Of a stretch of DNA of 64,000 bases, positions 24,130-34,043 are shown one piece after another. The stretch lies in assembly GCF_012849095.1 (NCBI RefSeq), contig NZ_CP051680.1, forward strand, positions 7,985,001 to 8,049,000. Reading direction: 5' to 3'. Both the position numbers and the translations under genes were made by a program. Below the pieces are notes generated by a model. The model searched no databases. It saw only the letters and a program-made list of their open reading frames with translations, and had not been told where the DNA came from. Each line of letters begins with the position of its first letter. Position 1 is the stretch's first letter. This DNA comes from Cohnella herbarum (GTDB taxonomy: Bacteria > Bacillota > Bacilli > Paenibacillales > Paenibacillaceae).

Positions 24130-26806
24130 CAAACAAGTATTCGATTTTCAAGAAGGAAACGCGGGAATGAAAACCCTTCTCGGGGGTAAAGGAGCGCATC
24201 TTGCGGAGATGACGCGCGCAGGTCTCCCGGTACCTCCGGGGTTCACGATTTCGACCGAAGCTTGTTTATCGTATTTCAAAGCCGACAATCGAATGTCGGA
24301 TGAATTGCAATCCGAAATCGTAGCGGCCCTTCACCGTCTTGAGACGCTGAAAGGCCAGAAGTTCGGTAATCCTGCCGATCCGCTTCTCGTCTCCGTCAGA
24401 TCCGGATCGGTCACGTCGATGCCGGGCATGATGGATACGATCTTAAACCTGGGTCTTAACGACGAGACAGTGGAAGGCTTGGCGGCTAAAACGAATAATG
24501 CTAGGTTTGCGTACGATTGTTACCGGAGGCTGCTGCAGATGTTCGGGAACGTCGTTCTGGATATTGGTGGGCATCACTTCGAGAAAATCGTTCATCGGCT
24601 GAAACAAGAAGAAGGGGTTTCGCAGGATCAGGATCTAACACCGGACGCATTACTTCGTTTGATCGCCGATTTCAAGCACTGTATCCAGTTGCAAGCCGGT
24701 CGTCCTTTTCCGCAAGATGTACGTGAACAGCTCACGTTGGCGGTTGAAGCGGTATTTCAGTCCTGGAACAACTCGAGAGCGAAAATATATCGTAAAATTA
24801 ACCGGATTCCCGATGACCAGGGGACTGCGGTAAATATCCAAAGCATGGTTTTCGGCAATCGGGGCCAGGATTGCGGAACGGGTGTCGTGTTCACGAGAAA
24901 TCCTTCGACCGGCGCTACCGAATTGTTCGGAGAATACTTAATCAATGCCCAAGGCGAAGACGTAGTCGCAGGAACGCGCACGCCGCAGCCGGTAGCTTCG
25001 CTTAGCGACGAAATGCCAGCCGTCTTCGAACAATTGGTTCGTCTAGCGAAACAGCTTGAACAGCATTACCGCGATATGCAGGATATCGAATTCACCGTCG
25101 AACAGGGGCGGTTATATATTCTCCAAACGCGCAACGGAAAGAGAAACGCGCAAGCGGCCGTTACGATTGCGGCGAATTTGGTGAAAGAGGGTACGATCGC
25201 GAAGGAAGACGCGCTTCAACGGATTGAGGTCTCCCATCTCGATAAATTGCTGCATAGAGGAATCGACGAGAGCGTAGCGACCGAAGTGTTTGCGATCGGA
25301 TTGCCTGCTTCCCCGGGAGCGGCGGTCGGGCAGGTCGCGTTCGATGCGGACGTGGCCATGGAATGGAGCCAAGCGGGCAAGAAAGTCATTCTTGCGCGAC
25401 CGGAAACGACGCCCGAAGATATCCAAGGTGTGCTTGTATCCGAGGGAATTATTACTAGCAGAGGCGGGATGACAAGCCACGCCGCGGTTGTCGCCCGGGG
25501 CATGGGCAAGCCGTGCGTATGCGGATGCGAGACCATTAAGATCGATGAAGAACAACGTCAAATGTCCGTTGGCTCACGCCTTGTGCAAGAGGGAGACTGG
25601 ATTACGATAGACGGGGCCAGCGGCAGAGTGATCATTGGAGAGGTTCCGCTGCGTGAAGCGGAGATTACGGAAGAGTTGTCGGAGTTGCTGGAATGGGCCG
25701 ATTCCATTCGTAAGCTTAAAGTCAGAGCGAACGCGGATAATCCTCATGACGCGAGCGTTGCGAAACAATTCGGCGCCGAAGGAATCGGTTTGTGCCGGAC
25801 GGAGCATATGTTTTTCTCGGCTGAACGCCTTCCCGTCGTGCAACGGATGATTTTAGCGGACGATATCGAGGAACGGCACCAGGCTCTGGAGCAGCTTCTA
25901 CCGATGCAACAAGCGGACTTCGAAGCGATGCTTACGAATATGGACGGTCATCCCGTCAATATTCGGTTGTTAGATCCGCCATTACACGAGTTTCTGCCCA
26001 AGGAGAAGGAGCTAAGGAAGAAGCTGGACGATCTCGATCGCGCAGGCGGCGACAACGAGTCGGAGAAGAAGGCCGTTCTATCTTTGATTCGCAAGGTGCA
26101 AGCCCTCGAAGAAGTGAATCCGATGCTTGGGCAACGGGGCTGCAGATTAGGGATCGTTTACCCTGAAATTTACGATATGCAGATTGAAGCGATATTCAGG
26201 GCTGCGTCTCGTTGTATAGATAAGGGAACGAAGGTAACGCTCGAGATCATGGTTCCGCTCGTAGGACATGTGAATGAGCTGGCTATGCTTCGGGAACGGA
26301 TCGATACGATCGGTGAACGAATCTTAGGTCGGGAAATTCTAGAACGCGGCATCTATCAAGTCGGAACGATGATCGAGGTGCCTAGGGCGGCTCTGACTGC
26401 GGCTCAAATCGCTCCGATCGCGGATTTCTTCTCCTTCGGAACGAACGATCTAACGCAAATGACCTTCGGCTATAGCCGAGACGATGCGGAAGGAAAGTTC
26501 CTGTCCCACTACGTGGATCAGAAGATCTTGCCGCATAATCCATTCCAAGTGCTGGACACCGAGGGAGTAGGGCTGCTCATCGAGTGGGCGACGACATCGG
26601 GCAGGTCGATTAAACCGAACTTGAAGACCGGCATTTGCGGAGAACACGGCGGCGACAAGGATTCGATCTTTTTCTGCCATCGCACGGGGTTGGATTATGT
26701 TAGTTGTTCGCCATTCCGGCTGCCTATGGCTCGAATCGCAGCAGCGCAAGCGGCCATTGCTTACGGATACGAGAAAACAATGAAATCATCCTTACCCATA
26801 TCATAG
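24122..26806 (+). CDS. ppdK: Pyruvate, phosphate dikinase
   Basis: Converts pyruvate, ATP and phosphate to phosphoenolpyruvate, AMP and pyrophosphate; 894 residues. The order is an N-terminal ATP-grasp domain (GGKGAHLAEMTRAGLPVPPGF), the swinging phosphohistidine domain with SRGGMTSHAAVVARGMGKPCVCG, and the PEP/pyruvate barrel with the catalytic Cys in KTGICGEHGGD. The Thr-x-His of GGMTSHA is the target of the regulatory protein encoded two genes downstream. Start has AAGGGGG 7 nt upstream. It is cotranscribed with gapB and the SR1P-like gene. Confidence 0.97.
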   Translation: MNNKQVFDFQEGNAGMKTLLGGKGAHLAEMTRAGLPVPPGFTISTEACLSYFKADNRMSDELQSEIVAALHRLETLKGQKFGNPADPLLVSVRSGSVTSMPGMMDTILNLGLNDETVEGLAAKTNNARFAYDCYRRLLQMFGNVVLDIGGHHFEKIVHRLKQEEGVSQDQDLTPDALLRLIADFKHCIQLQAGRPFPQDVREQLTLAVEAVFQSWNNSRAKIYRKINRIPDDQGTAVNIQSMVFGNRGQDCGTGVVFTRNPSTGATELFGEYLINAQGEDVVAGTRTPQPVASLSDEMPAVFEQLVRLAKQLEQHYRDMQDIEFTVEQGRLYILQTRNGKRNAQAAVTIAANLVKEGTIAKEDALQRIEVSHLDKLLHRGIDESVATEVFAIGLPASPGAAVGQVAFDADVAMEWSQAGKKVILARPETTPEDIQGVLVSEGIITSRGGMTSHAAVVARGMGKPCVCGCETIKIDEEQRQMSVGSRLVQEGDWITIDGASGRVIIGEVPLREAEITEELSELLEWADSIRKLKVRANADNPHDASVAKQFGAEGIGLCRTEHMFFSAERLPVVQRMILADDIEERHQALEQLLPMQQADFEAMLTNMDGHPVNIRLLDPPLHEFLPKEKELRKKLDDLDRAGGDNESEKKAVLSLIRKVQALEEVNPMLGQRGCRLGIVYPEIYDMQIEAIFRAASRCIDKGTKVTLEIMVPLVGHVNELAMLRERIDTIGERILGREILERGIYQVGTMIEVPRAALTAAQIAPIADFFSFGTNDLTQMTFGYSRDDAEGKFLSHYVDQKILPHNPFQVLDTEGVGLLIEWATTSGRSIKPNLKTGICGEHGGDKDSIFFCHRTGLDYVSCSPFRLPMARIAAAQAAIAYGYEKTMKSSLPIS

Positions 26807-26855
26807 ATGAAGCGCGTTTGATAAAATGGTGGGATGATAGGTAGACGAGGAGTGG

Positions 26856-27503
26856 ATGACCATCGAACTCACATCCCGCCAGCAAGACATCTTGACGATC
26901 GTGACGAATCAGCAGCCCATATCGGGAGAGTATATCGCGGAGCAGTTAGGGACGACGCGTCCGGCCATTCGATCGGATTTAGCCTTATTAGTCATGCTGA
27001 AATTGCTCGAAGCCAAACCCAAGGTAGGGTATACGTTAAGCAGCGCCTCGAATCAACAAGAGCTGGCATTAGAGCGATTGTTGACGATGCAGGTCAAGGA
27101 GTTTCAATCGGCACCGGTCGTGCTGAGGGAAACGGCGTCCGTGAGCGACGCGGTCGTCGCGATGTTTCTGGACAATGTGGGAAGCTTGATTATCGGCGAC
27201 GCGGACGGTCATCTTGCGGGCATCGTATCGAGGAAAGATTTGCTCAAGGTGACTCTAGGGAATAGCGCGGCTGCTGCTATGCCGGTTAGCTTGATTATGA
27301 CCCGCCATCCGAATATCGTGACGATCACTCCTGAAGAGTCCATCGTCGCGGCAGCGAAAAAAATGATTTCGCATGAGGTGGACAGCTTGCCGGTCGTTCT
27401 GGAATTACGGTCGGAGGATAGTCTGCAGAGGGCAGAGGTCATTGGAAGAATTACGAAGACGGCGATGACGAAGGTGCTGCTGGAATTGGCTTTTGGCCAT
27501 TAG
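26856..27503 (+). CDS. ccpN: CcpN-type repressor with HTH and two CBS domains
   Basis: A 215-residue transcription regulator. The N-terminal winged helix (TSRQQDILTIV, ISGEYIAEQLGTTRPAIRSDL) is followed by two CBS motifs (about 85-140 and 150-205), the layout of CcpN. In Bacillus subtilis CcpN represses gapB, pckA and the SR1 RNA during glycolytic growth and senses adenine nucleotides. Here it lies in the same cluster as gapB, an SR1P-like gene and ppdK, which makes it the probable repressor of this operon. A GAGGAGTGG site precedes the ATG. The YqfL-type gene follows at once. Confidence 0.93.
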   Translation: MTIELTSRQQDILTIVTNQQPISGEYIAEQLGTTRPAIRSDLALLVMLKLLEAKPKVGYTLSSASNQQELALERLLTMQVKEFQSAPVVLRETASVSDAVVAMFLDNVGSLIIGDADGHLAGIVSRKDLLKVTLGNSAAAAMPVSLIMTRHPNIVTITPEESIVAAAKKMISHEVDSLPVVLELRSEDSLQRAEVIGRITKTAMTKVLLELAFGH

Positions 27504-27518
27504 TTGGGGGGAGCAAGC

Positions 27519-28328
27519 TTGAAAGAGAAGGAGCGCACCGTATTTGTTTGCTCCGATTCCGTAGGAGAAACGGCAGAGATGGTCGTACTGGCGACGATTC
27601 GGCAATTTAACGCATACCAAACCGGTATTAGAAGATATTCGCACGTGAAGAGCGAGGAAGAGATAAGCGCATTAATGGAGGAAGCGGCTAGACAGGGTTC
27701 ATTCGTCGCTTATACCTTGGTGCTCCCGGAGCTCAGAGAAATGATCAGACTCGAGGGCATAAGGCTCCAGGTGATCACCGTGGATATTATGGGTCCCGTT
27801 ATGCAGGCCTTTATCGATGTTTTTAATGATTCGCCCAAGAGGAAAGCCGGACTGCTCCATCAATTGGATGATGAATATTATCGTCGGGTGGAAGCGATCG
27901 AATTTACCGTCAAATGCGATGATGGCAAGGACATGAACGCCATGCATCAGGCGGATCTGGTACTGCTGGGAGTGTCCCGAACATCCAAAACGCCCCTAAG
28001 TATTTACTTGGCGCATAAAGGCTTCAAAGTTTGCAATTACCCGATCGTCCCTGAAGTCATGCCGCCCCTGGATATTTTGCTGAAAAATAAAGCGAAGCTG
28101 GTCGGCTTGACGATGGATGCGGGACATTTGGCGAAAATCAGGTTCGAACGTCTGAAAGCGATGGGACTGCCTAACGGAGCGAAGTACGCTTCCATAGAAC
28201 GCGTCGTGCACGAGTTGGAGTTTGCTCTGGAGCTGTACAAAAAGTTAGGCTGTACGGTTATTGACGTTACGGAAAGCGCGATTGAGGAAACAGCCGGGTT
28301 GATTATGGAATCTTGTTTCCGCTCATGA
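27519..28328 (+). CDS. Pyruvate, phosphate dikinase regulatory protein (YqfL/PpsR family)
   Basis: Bifunctional ADP-dependent kinase and phosphate-dependent pyrophosphorylase that switches PPDK (or PEP synthase) off and on by modifying its active-site Thr. Key features are the N-terminal VFVCSDSVGETAEMV and the P-loop GVSRTSKTPLSIYLA. The TTG at 27519 fits GGGGGGAG upstream better than a TTG at 27504. It lies 15 nt after ccpN, as in Bacillus subtilis (ccpN-yqfL), and its likely substrate PPDK is encoded in the same operon. A hairpin follows. Confidence 0.93.
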   Translation: MKEKERTVFVCSDSVGETAEMVVLATIRQFNAYQTGIRRYSHVKSEEEISALMEEAARQGSFVAYTLVLPELREMIRLEGIRLQVITVDIMGPVMQAFIDVFNDSPKRKAGLLHQLDDEYYRRVEAIEFTVKCDDGKDMNAMHQADLVLLGVSRTSKTPLSIYLAHKGFKVCNYPIVPEVMPPLDILLKNKAKLVGLTMDAGHLAKIRFERLKAMGLPNGAKYASIERVVHELEFALELYKKLGCTVIDVTESAIEETAGLIMESCFRS

Positions 28329-28344
28329 ATCGAATGGTTATCGA

Positions 28345-28386
28345 AAGAGGCTGAACCCCTAAGGTGACTTAGGTGTTCAGCCTCTT
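28345..28386 (+). terminator. Terminator of the gluconeogenic cluster
   Basis: aagaggctgaac (28345-28356) pairs with gttcagcctctt (28375-28386), with inner cctaag/cttagg. The T tract is short. Confidence 0.7.
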
Positions 28387-28488
28387 CATAGTCAAATTCT
28401 ATAAAGTACATAGTTTTTATATATTTCAACTATAGCAATGCGTATGATATAACTTAGCTATCATAATCAGTCGAGGAGAGGATCAGAC

Positions 28489-29274
28489 ATGGCTAATCGG
28501 AATAAGGAGCAAAAAATCCATTGGAACGCTAACGGCTACGATGAATCGATGAGTTTCGTTTCCAAGTATGGCGAGGATATCGTGAAGTGGCTTAACCCCA
28601 AACCTGATGAAAGGATAGTTGACTTCGGCTGCGGTACCGGCGATCTGGCCGCTAAGATCGCCGCGCATGGATCGAAGGTAATCGGAGTGGATATTTCCCC
28701 GGAAATGGTCGAAAAGGCACAGGCCAAATATCCCGAAATTCACTTCGAATGCGCGGACGGAATGCGCTGGGAATCCGAACATAAATACGATGCCGTATTT
28801 AGCAATGCGGCTTTGCATTGGATGAGAGAGCCGGAGGGAGCTATTGAAAGTATGACTTCTGCGCTTCGTCCCGGAGGTAGATTAATCGCGGAATTCGGAG
28901 GTTACGGGAACGTAGCAACGATTATATCGGCAGTAAAAGAAACTTTGAAAGGTTGCGGCAAAGAAGAGGTATTCCTCATGCCTTGGTATTTTCCAACGAT
29001 AGGAGAATATTCCATCTTGCTCGAGCGGTATGGTATGGAAGTTTGCAGCGCGAACTTGTTCGACCGTCCGACACGGCTGGAGAATGGACCGGATGGGATG
29101 ACGGTGTGGTTACGGATGTTCGGTACGGCGATGTTTCCGAACGCAAGCGAAGCGGAAGTTGCTCAGTGGATCGACGAATCCGTGCAAATTTTGAAACAAT
29201 CGACGCTCTTCGATCAAGGATCATGGACGGCCGATTATAGAAGATTGCGGATTTCAGCGGTAAAACGCGGATAG
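28489..29274 (+). CDS. Class I SAM-dependent methyltransferase
   Basis: A 261-residue soluble methyltransferase. Motif I VDFGCGTGDLAAKIA and the acidic end of strand 2 (GVDIS) bind SAM. Then come ADGMRWESEHKYDAVFSNAALHWM and the post-motif RPGGRLIAEFGGYGN. This sequence resembles trans-aconitate methyltransferase (Tam) and related small-molecule enzymes, but the substrate cannot be told. CGAGGAGAGG precedes the ATG. Stand-alone gene. Confidence 0.9.
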   Translation: MANRNKEQKIHWNANGYDESMSFVSKYGEDIVKWLNPKPDERIVDFGCGTGDLAAKIAAHGSKVIGVDISPEMVEKAQAKYPEIHFECADGMRWESEHKYDAVFSNAALHWMREPEGAIESMTSALRPGGRLIAEFGGYGNVATIISAVKETLKGCGKEEVFLMPWYFPTIGEYSILLERYGMEVCSANLFDRPTRLENGPDGMTVWLRMFGTAMFPNASEAEVAQWIDESVQILKQSTLFDQGSWTADYRRLRISAVKRG

Positions 29275-29379
29275 AAATTGAGCACAAAGGGATAAAAATA
29301 AAACCTTATCGTTCATTGACTTAAAGATGCTTCTCGGAGAAAATGAGGACATCTTAACAAGCGGGGACGGTTTAACATC

Positions 29380-30726
29380 ATGAAACTTTTCAAAAGCTGG
29401 TATGGCATTCTCATGCTGGCGCTCCCATCCTTATTCGCGTTCGCTACTCAAACGCTAACCGGTACGGTCAACCTGATCTTGGTCGGCGATCTCGGATTTG
29501 TGGTTATAGCCGTTGTCGGCGTATCCAACATTATTATGTATAACGTGTTCGCTATCTTTTCCGGAATCGGCCATTCGGTCAATTACCTCGTCGCGCAGAA
29601 CTTCGGAGCGCAAGAAATGCGCAAAGGGATGCAGAGGACTTATCTCGCCCTGATGGTAAGCTTGGGAGTGGGGATTTTCATTGCCATAGCCGGTTGGTTA
29701 GCGAGCGGTGCGGTCTTAAAGCTGACGGGCGGTTCCGCGGACCTCATCTCAACGGGCGGCGATTATCTGGAGTTACGCTTTTACGCGATGTCGTTCGGAA
29801 TTATAAGCTTCGTGTTTCATGGTTTCTTCCGCGGGGTGGGCGATACTCGTACGTCGATGATTGTATCGATCGTAGCGAACGTCTTGATGGTCGGACTCAC
29901 TTATGGTCTCACCTATGGCCACTGGGGATTGCCGAATATGGGGATTATTGGAGCGGGTTACGCTCTATTAATCGGAGAAGCGGTACAGTTGCTAGTTTGT
30001 TTGATCGTGTTCTGGGGGCCTATGCATAAGCGGTACCAGACAAGGAAGCTGCAACAGCCGGATTGGAAGGAACTGAAGTTGATTTCCCAGGAAAGCGGAA
30101 AGCTTGGGCTGCAGGAATTCTCGATGAGCGTCTCTATGTATATCTTTACGATATTCGTCCTGAAGTTAGGGGATATGGCTGCTGCGGCGAACGAAGTAGC
30201 GCTAAGCGTAATGTCGTTCGGATTCATGCCGGCTTTCGCGTTCGGATCTACGGCGACGATACTCGTCGGACAAGAAATCGGACAGCGAAGACCGGATTTG
30301 GCGAAAAAAGCAGGTACGAACACGGCCATCTTGGGTACGATATTCTTGATCTTGCTAGGAACGGCGGAGCTAATCTGGGCAGAACCGATAGCTCGAATGT
30401 ACAGCGATGATCCGGGTGTATACGAGTTGGCAGCGTATTTGATAACGGTATCCGCCTACTTGCAAATTTTCGACGGATTCTACAATTTCTATGCGGGCGG
30501 GTTAAGAGGAATCGGTGATACGACGTTCTTGATGAGAGCATCGTTCGTGCTAAGCATATTCATGTTCATCCCATTGACTTATCTTTTCGTAATGGTTTTA
30601 GATTGGGGAAGCATCGGCGCTTGGTTGGCGCTGTATTCGTTCCTCGTTGCTCTTGGATCGGCGGTCATGATTCGTTATTACCGGACGGATTTCAACTCGG
30701 TGCAACTAAAAGAAGCACACGGGTAA
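29380..30726 (+). CDS. MATE family efflux transporter
   Basis: A 448-residue membrane protein with twelve predicted helices in two similar halves, each starting from a helix with a Pro turn (LALPSLFAFA, and GLQEFSMSVSMYIF in the second half). The FFRGVGDTRTSM and GLRGIGDTTFLM loops are the paired MATE signatures. Such pumps export cationic drugs or metabolites with Na or H coupling. The substrate is unknown. The ribosome site is weak (GCGGGGA far upstream). Confidence 0.93.
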   Translation: MKLFKSWYGILMLALPSLFAFATQTLTGTVNLILVGDLGFVVIAVVGVSNIIMYNVFAIFSGIGHSVNYLVAQNFGAQEMRKGMQRTYLALMVSLGVGIFIAIAGWLASGAVLKLTGGSADLISTGGDYLELRFYAMSFGIISFVFHGFFRGVGDTRTSMIVSIVANVLMVGLTYGLTYGHWGLPNMGIIGAGYALLIGEAVQLLVCLIVFWGPMHKRYQTRKLQQPDWKELKLISQESGKLGLQEFSMSVSMYIFTIFVLKLGDMAAAANEVALSVMSFGFMPAFAFGSTATILVGQEIGQRRPDLAKKAGTNTAILGTIFLILLGTAELIWAEPIARMYSDDPGVYELAAYLITVSAYLQIFDGFYNFYAGGLRGIGDTTFLMRASFVLSIFMFIPLTYLFVMVLDWGSIGAWLALYSFLVALGSAVMIRYYRTDFNSVQLKEAHG

Positions 30727-30740
30727 ACTTATACAATAAA

Positions 30741-30774
30741 GTCGGGCCGTTCTCCACATGGGGAACGGCCTGAC
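30741..30774. terminator. Convergent hairpin after the MATE gene
   Basis: gtcgggccgttc (30741-30752) pairs with gaacggcctgac (30763-30774) with one mismatch. It lies between two converging genes, with no T tract. Confidence 0.55.
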
Positions 30775-30790
30775 TGCTGCGATGGAGACA

Positions 30791-31690
30791 TTAACCGTTT
30801 ACGATTTCTCCGCCATTGATATGCAGCACTTGTCCAGCCATATAAGACGAATCCTCGCTCGCGAGAAACACATATGCGGGAGCAAGCTCATCGGGTTGTC
30901 CCGCCCGTTTCATAGGGGTGTCCGCTCCGAATTTGGAAACCTTCTGCGCGTCGAAGGTGGACGGAATTAACGGAGTCCATATCGGACCTGGCGCTACGGC
31001 ATTTACGCGAATGCCTTGGCCGACGACGTTCATTGCCAAGGATCGAGTGAACGAAACGATTGCTCCCTTAGTAGAGGAATAATCGAGCAAAGCCGGGCTT
31101 CCGCGATAAGCCGTGATGGAAGCGGTATTGATGATGGTGGAACCCGCGGACAAGCGGGGCATCGCTGCTTGCGACAGATAGAACATGCCGAAGACGTTCG
31201 TGCGGAACGTTCTCTCGAGCTGTTGAGGGGTAATCTGTTCGAGCTTATCTTGCGGATGCTGTTCCGCGGCGTTATTAACGACGATATCCAAGCGCCCTAA
31301 ATTCGAGACCGTCTGTTCAACCGCTTGTTTGCAGAAGGCAGGATCACCGATATCGCCTCGGATAAGAATGCATCGTCGACCTTCGGCTTCGATCTGCCTT
31401 TTGGTTTCCTCGGCATCTGCATCTTCGTTTAAGTAAAGAACGGCTACGTCGGCGCCTTCCTTGGCATAGACGATCGATACCGAGCGCCCGATGCCGCTAT
31501 CTCCCCCGCTAACGATGGCGACTTTGCCCATCAATTTGCCCGCCGGACGATAAACGGGTGACTCGGCTTCGGGAAGGGGGTTCATATTCTGCTGAATGCC
31601 TGGCTGTTGATTCTGATGCTGCGGGGGAAAAGAAGTCGGACGTTGCGGCGTACCGTTGTCGGTTTGCGTTCCCGATAATGAGGTCATCAT
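30791..31690 (-). CDS. SDR family oxidoreductase (YhdF/YhxD-like)
   Basis: NAD(P)-dependent short-chain dehydrogenase of 299 residues. A Gln/Pro-rich N-terminal tail of about 45 residues precedes the Rossmann core. GGDSGIGRSVS binds the cofactor and NNAAEQ, Ser of NTASITAY and YSSTKGA are the catalytic set. This tail-plus-core form is typical of stress-induced Bacillales enzymes such as YhdF and YhxD. AAGGAGAG precedes the ATG on the minus strand. Confidence 0.93.
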   Translation of the reverse strand: MMTSLSGTQTDNGTPQRPTSFPPQHQNQQPGIQQNMNPLPEAESPVYRPAGKLMGKVAIVSGGDSGIGRSVSIVYAKEGADVAVLYLNEDADAEETKRQIEAEGRRCILIRGDIGDPAFCKQAVEQTVSNLGRLDIVVNNAAEQHPQDKLEQITPQQLERTFRTNVFGMFYLSQAAMPRLSAGSTIINTASITAYRGSPALLDYSSTKGAIVSFTRSLAMNVVGQGIRVNAVAPGPIWTPLIPSTFDAQKVSKFGADTPMKRAGQPDELAPAYVFLASEDSSYMAGQVLHINGGEIVNG

Positions 31691-31885
31691 GTTATCTCTC
31701 CTTAGCTTGTGCGAAAGGATTTTAATCCGATCGACAGTCGTTATAAGGATAGGTTAAACAAAATCATCGGTTTTTAAGCTATTAAAAGCAATTATTCATT
31801 TTCTTTACATACCGTATGGGGTTTATTCACATTAACTGGTATTTTGTCGATATAAGTCGTATCGCTTAAGGTGGAGGGTCATCCA

Positions 31886-33997
31886 ATGATAAAAAGAAAA
31901 ATGAAATTTTCGCTGACTATTAAATTCGTGGCGTTGCTAATCGTGATTCTATGTTGCGTATTCGCGATTATGGTCCAACTGAATCTCAATAATCTAAAAA
32001 GCATCAGCGTCTCCAAAGGCGAGTATGAAGCGAAATACGTCGGCCAAGAGTTCGGAAACGACTTCGAAAAAAAGCTGTCGGCGCTAAAAGCGGAGCTTGA
32101 TATGCTTGCTTTAGTTTTGTTTAATGCCAAGGATACGAACTCCTTTACGCGCGAGCAAGTCGTAACGCTATTACAGGAAACGCTTAAGGCAAATCCGGAT
32201 ATTATCGGCACGTACACGTTATGGGAACCGAATGCTTTCGACGGGAAAGATGCGGCTTATGCGGGCAAGTCGCTTTATGACGATCAAACCGGACGGTTGA
32301 TTCCTTACGCGGTGCGAAACGGCGAAGACGTCCTGGTTGAACCCCTCAAGAACTATGAAACCCAAGGGGACGGGGATTATTATCAAATTCCTAAGACAAC
32401 CAAGAAAGTAACCTTAATGGAGCCGTATGCATACGAAGTTGCCGGAAAATCCGTGCAGATGACGTCTTTAATCGTCCCCATTCTAGATAAGCAGAACCGC
32501 TTCCTCGGGATCGTGGGAATGGATTTTACTTTGGATTCCTTGCAGCAGGAAGCTTCGAAATATGCTCCGCTGGGCGGATATGTAACGATGGTTTCGGGCA
32601 AAGGCAACTACATTGCGAATCCTGTTCATCCTGACTTGATCTCGAAGGCATACGGGAACGATGAAGACAAGGCGGAACTCTTCTCGAAAGTATCGGCTGG
32701 CGAAGTCGCGGAAGGTTATGCGCAAGATGTTTCGGGCGAAAATGTATTGAGGGTATTTCAGCCTATACGCATAACAGGCAGCGATGACGTTATGTACGCG
32801 GAAACCGTAATCCCTAAGAAGAAGATTATGGAGTCTTACAATAAGGGCAAATCCGAAACCCAGTTAATAAGCGGATTGGCATTGTTCGTTCTGTACTTCG
32901 TGCTTGCGGTCGCGATTAGGCTGTTAATTATACGCAATATCCATGTATTCGTCAGAAGCGTGAAAAGAATGGCGGAAGGGGATTTGACTCAGAAGGTTGA
33001 AGTGAAAAGCAAGGATGAGTTCGGACAGCTCGCGGAAGACTTTAACCATATGTCCGACGAGTTGCGTAGAATGTTTATTCTCGTTCAGGATCTCTCGATG
33101 TCCGTCGGGGCAACCTCCGAGCAATTAACGGCAAGCGCCGAACAAACGAGCCTGGCGTCCGAAACGATTACGCGTTCGATCGAGCAAGTGGCTTCGGGTT
33201 CGGAAACTCAAAATCTGTATACGAGAGAAACGGCATTGGCGATGAGCGAGATGTCGGCGGGCATACAGAGAATCGCGGATTCTTCTTCCGCGGTGTCCGC
33301 ATCCTCGCAGGAAGTTCAATCGCAAACCGAATTGGGCAACGAACGGTTGCGCGAAGCCGGCGAACAGATGGCGCGGGTTAAGAGTACGGTCTCCGAAGCC
33401 GAACGTATGATCGAGCAATTAGGCGAACGTTCCAAGGAAATCGGGGGAATCGTAAGTCTGATTTCCCAGATAAGCTATCAAACGAACTTGCTCGCGCTGA
33501 ACGCCTCCATCGAAGCCGCGAGGGCCGGAGAGCATGGCCGCGGATTCGCCGTCGTTGCCGGAGAAGTTCGCAAGCTTGCGGATCAGACCTTCAAAGCTAC
33601 CGAGCAGATTTCGGGGTTAATTGAGACCATTCAGGAAGAAACGGCTAAAGCGTCATCCGCGATGAAGGTTGGAACGACGGAAGTCAATGTCGGAGAACAG
33701 AAAGTAATCGAATGCGCGACGCTATTCGAAGTCGTTGCTAACGAAATGTTAAGGGTAGGCGAACAGATTCAGGAGGTATCCGCGACATCCGAGCAAATGA
33801 ATGCCAGCTCGGAACAAGTAAATGCCTCGATCGAGGAATTGTCTCGTATTGCGGGTGAAGCAGCCGGCAATTCGCAAAGCGTAGCATCGGCCTCGGAGGA
33901 ACAGTTAGCCTCAATGGAGGAAATTTCTTCGGCTTCGGCAGCGCTCAGCCATAACGTTCAAGAGCTTCTTGTGAAGCTATCGTACTTCAAGATTTAA
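31886..33997 (+). CDS. Methyl-accepting chemotaxis protein with dCache sensor
   Basis: Transmembrane chemoreceptor, 703 residues. TM1 (about 10-32) and TM2 (about 330-352) enclose a double-Cache sensor of about 290 residues; [14 protein letters not shown] and [11 protein letters not shown] are typical. A HAMP domain follows ([18 protein letters not shown]). The long coiled-coil signalling domain has the CheA/CheW-binding hairpin tip [32 protein letters not shown] at 31871 overlaps the ribosome site, so ATG at 31886 is preferred. The ligand is unknown, perhaps amino or organic acids as for other dCache receptors. Confidence 0.95.
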   Translation: MIKRKMKFSLTIKFVALLIVILCCVFAIMVQLNLNNLKSISVSKGEYEAKYVGQEFGNDFEKKLSALKAELDMLALVLFNAKDTNSFTREQVVTLLQETLKANPDIIGTYTLWEPNAFDGKDAAYAGKSLYDDQTGRLIPYAVRNGEDVLVEPLKNYETQGDGDYYQIPKTTKKVTLMEPYAYEVAGKSVQMTSLIVPILDKQNRFLGIVGMDFTLDSLQQEASKYAPLGGYVTMVSGKGNYIANPVHPDLISKAYGNDEDKAELFSKVSAGEVAEGYAQDVSGENVLRVFQPIRITGSDDVMYAETVIPKKKIMESYNKGKSETQLISGLALFVLYFVLAVAIRLLIIRNIHVFVRSVKRMAEGDLTQKVEVKSKDEFGQLAEDFNHMSDELRRMFILVQDLSMSVGATSEQLTASAEQTSLASETITRSIEQVASGSETQNLYTRETALAMSEMSAGIQRIADSSSAVSASSQEVQSQTELGNERLREAGEQMARVKSTVSEAERMIEQLGERSKEIGGIVSLISQISYQTNLLALNASIEAARAGEHGRGFAVVAGEVRKLADQTFKATEQISGLIETIQEETAKASSAMKVGTTEVNVGEQKVIECATLFEVVANEMLRVGEQIQEVSATSEQMNASSEQVNASIEELSRIAGEAAGNSQSVASASEEQLASMEEISSASAALSHNVQELLVKLSYFKI

Positions 33998-34000
33998 TAG

Positions 34001-34037
34001 AGAAGGGCAGCACGCGGTTGTGGCGTGCTGCCCTTCT
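34001..34037. terminator. Bidirectional terminator between the MCP gene and spoVR
   Basis: A 14-bp perfect stem, agaagggcagcacg (34001-34014) with cgtgctgcccttct (34024-34037), flanked by A- and T-containing tracts on both sides. Confidence 0.85.
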
Positions 34038-34043
34038 AAATCT

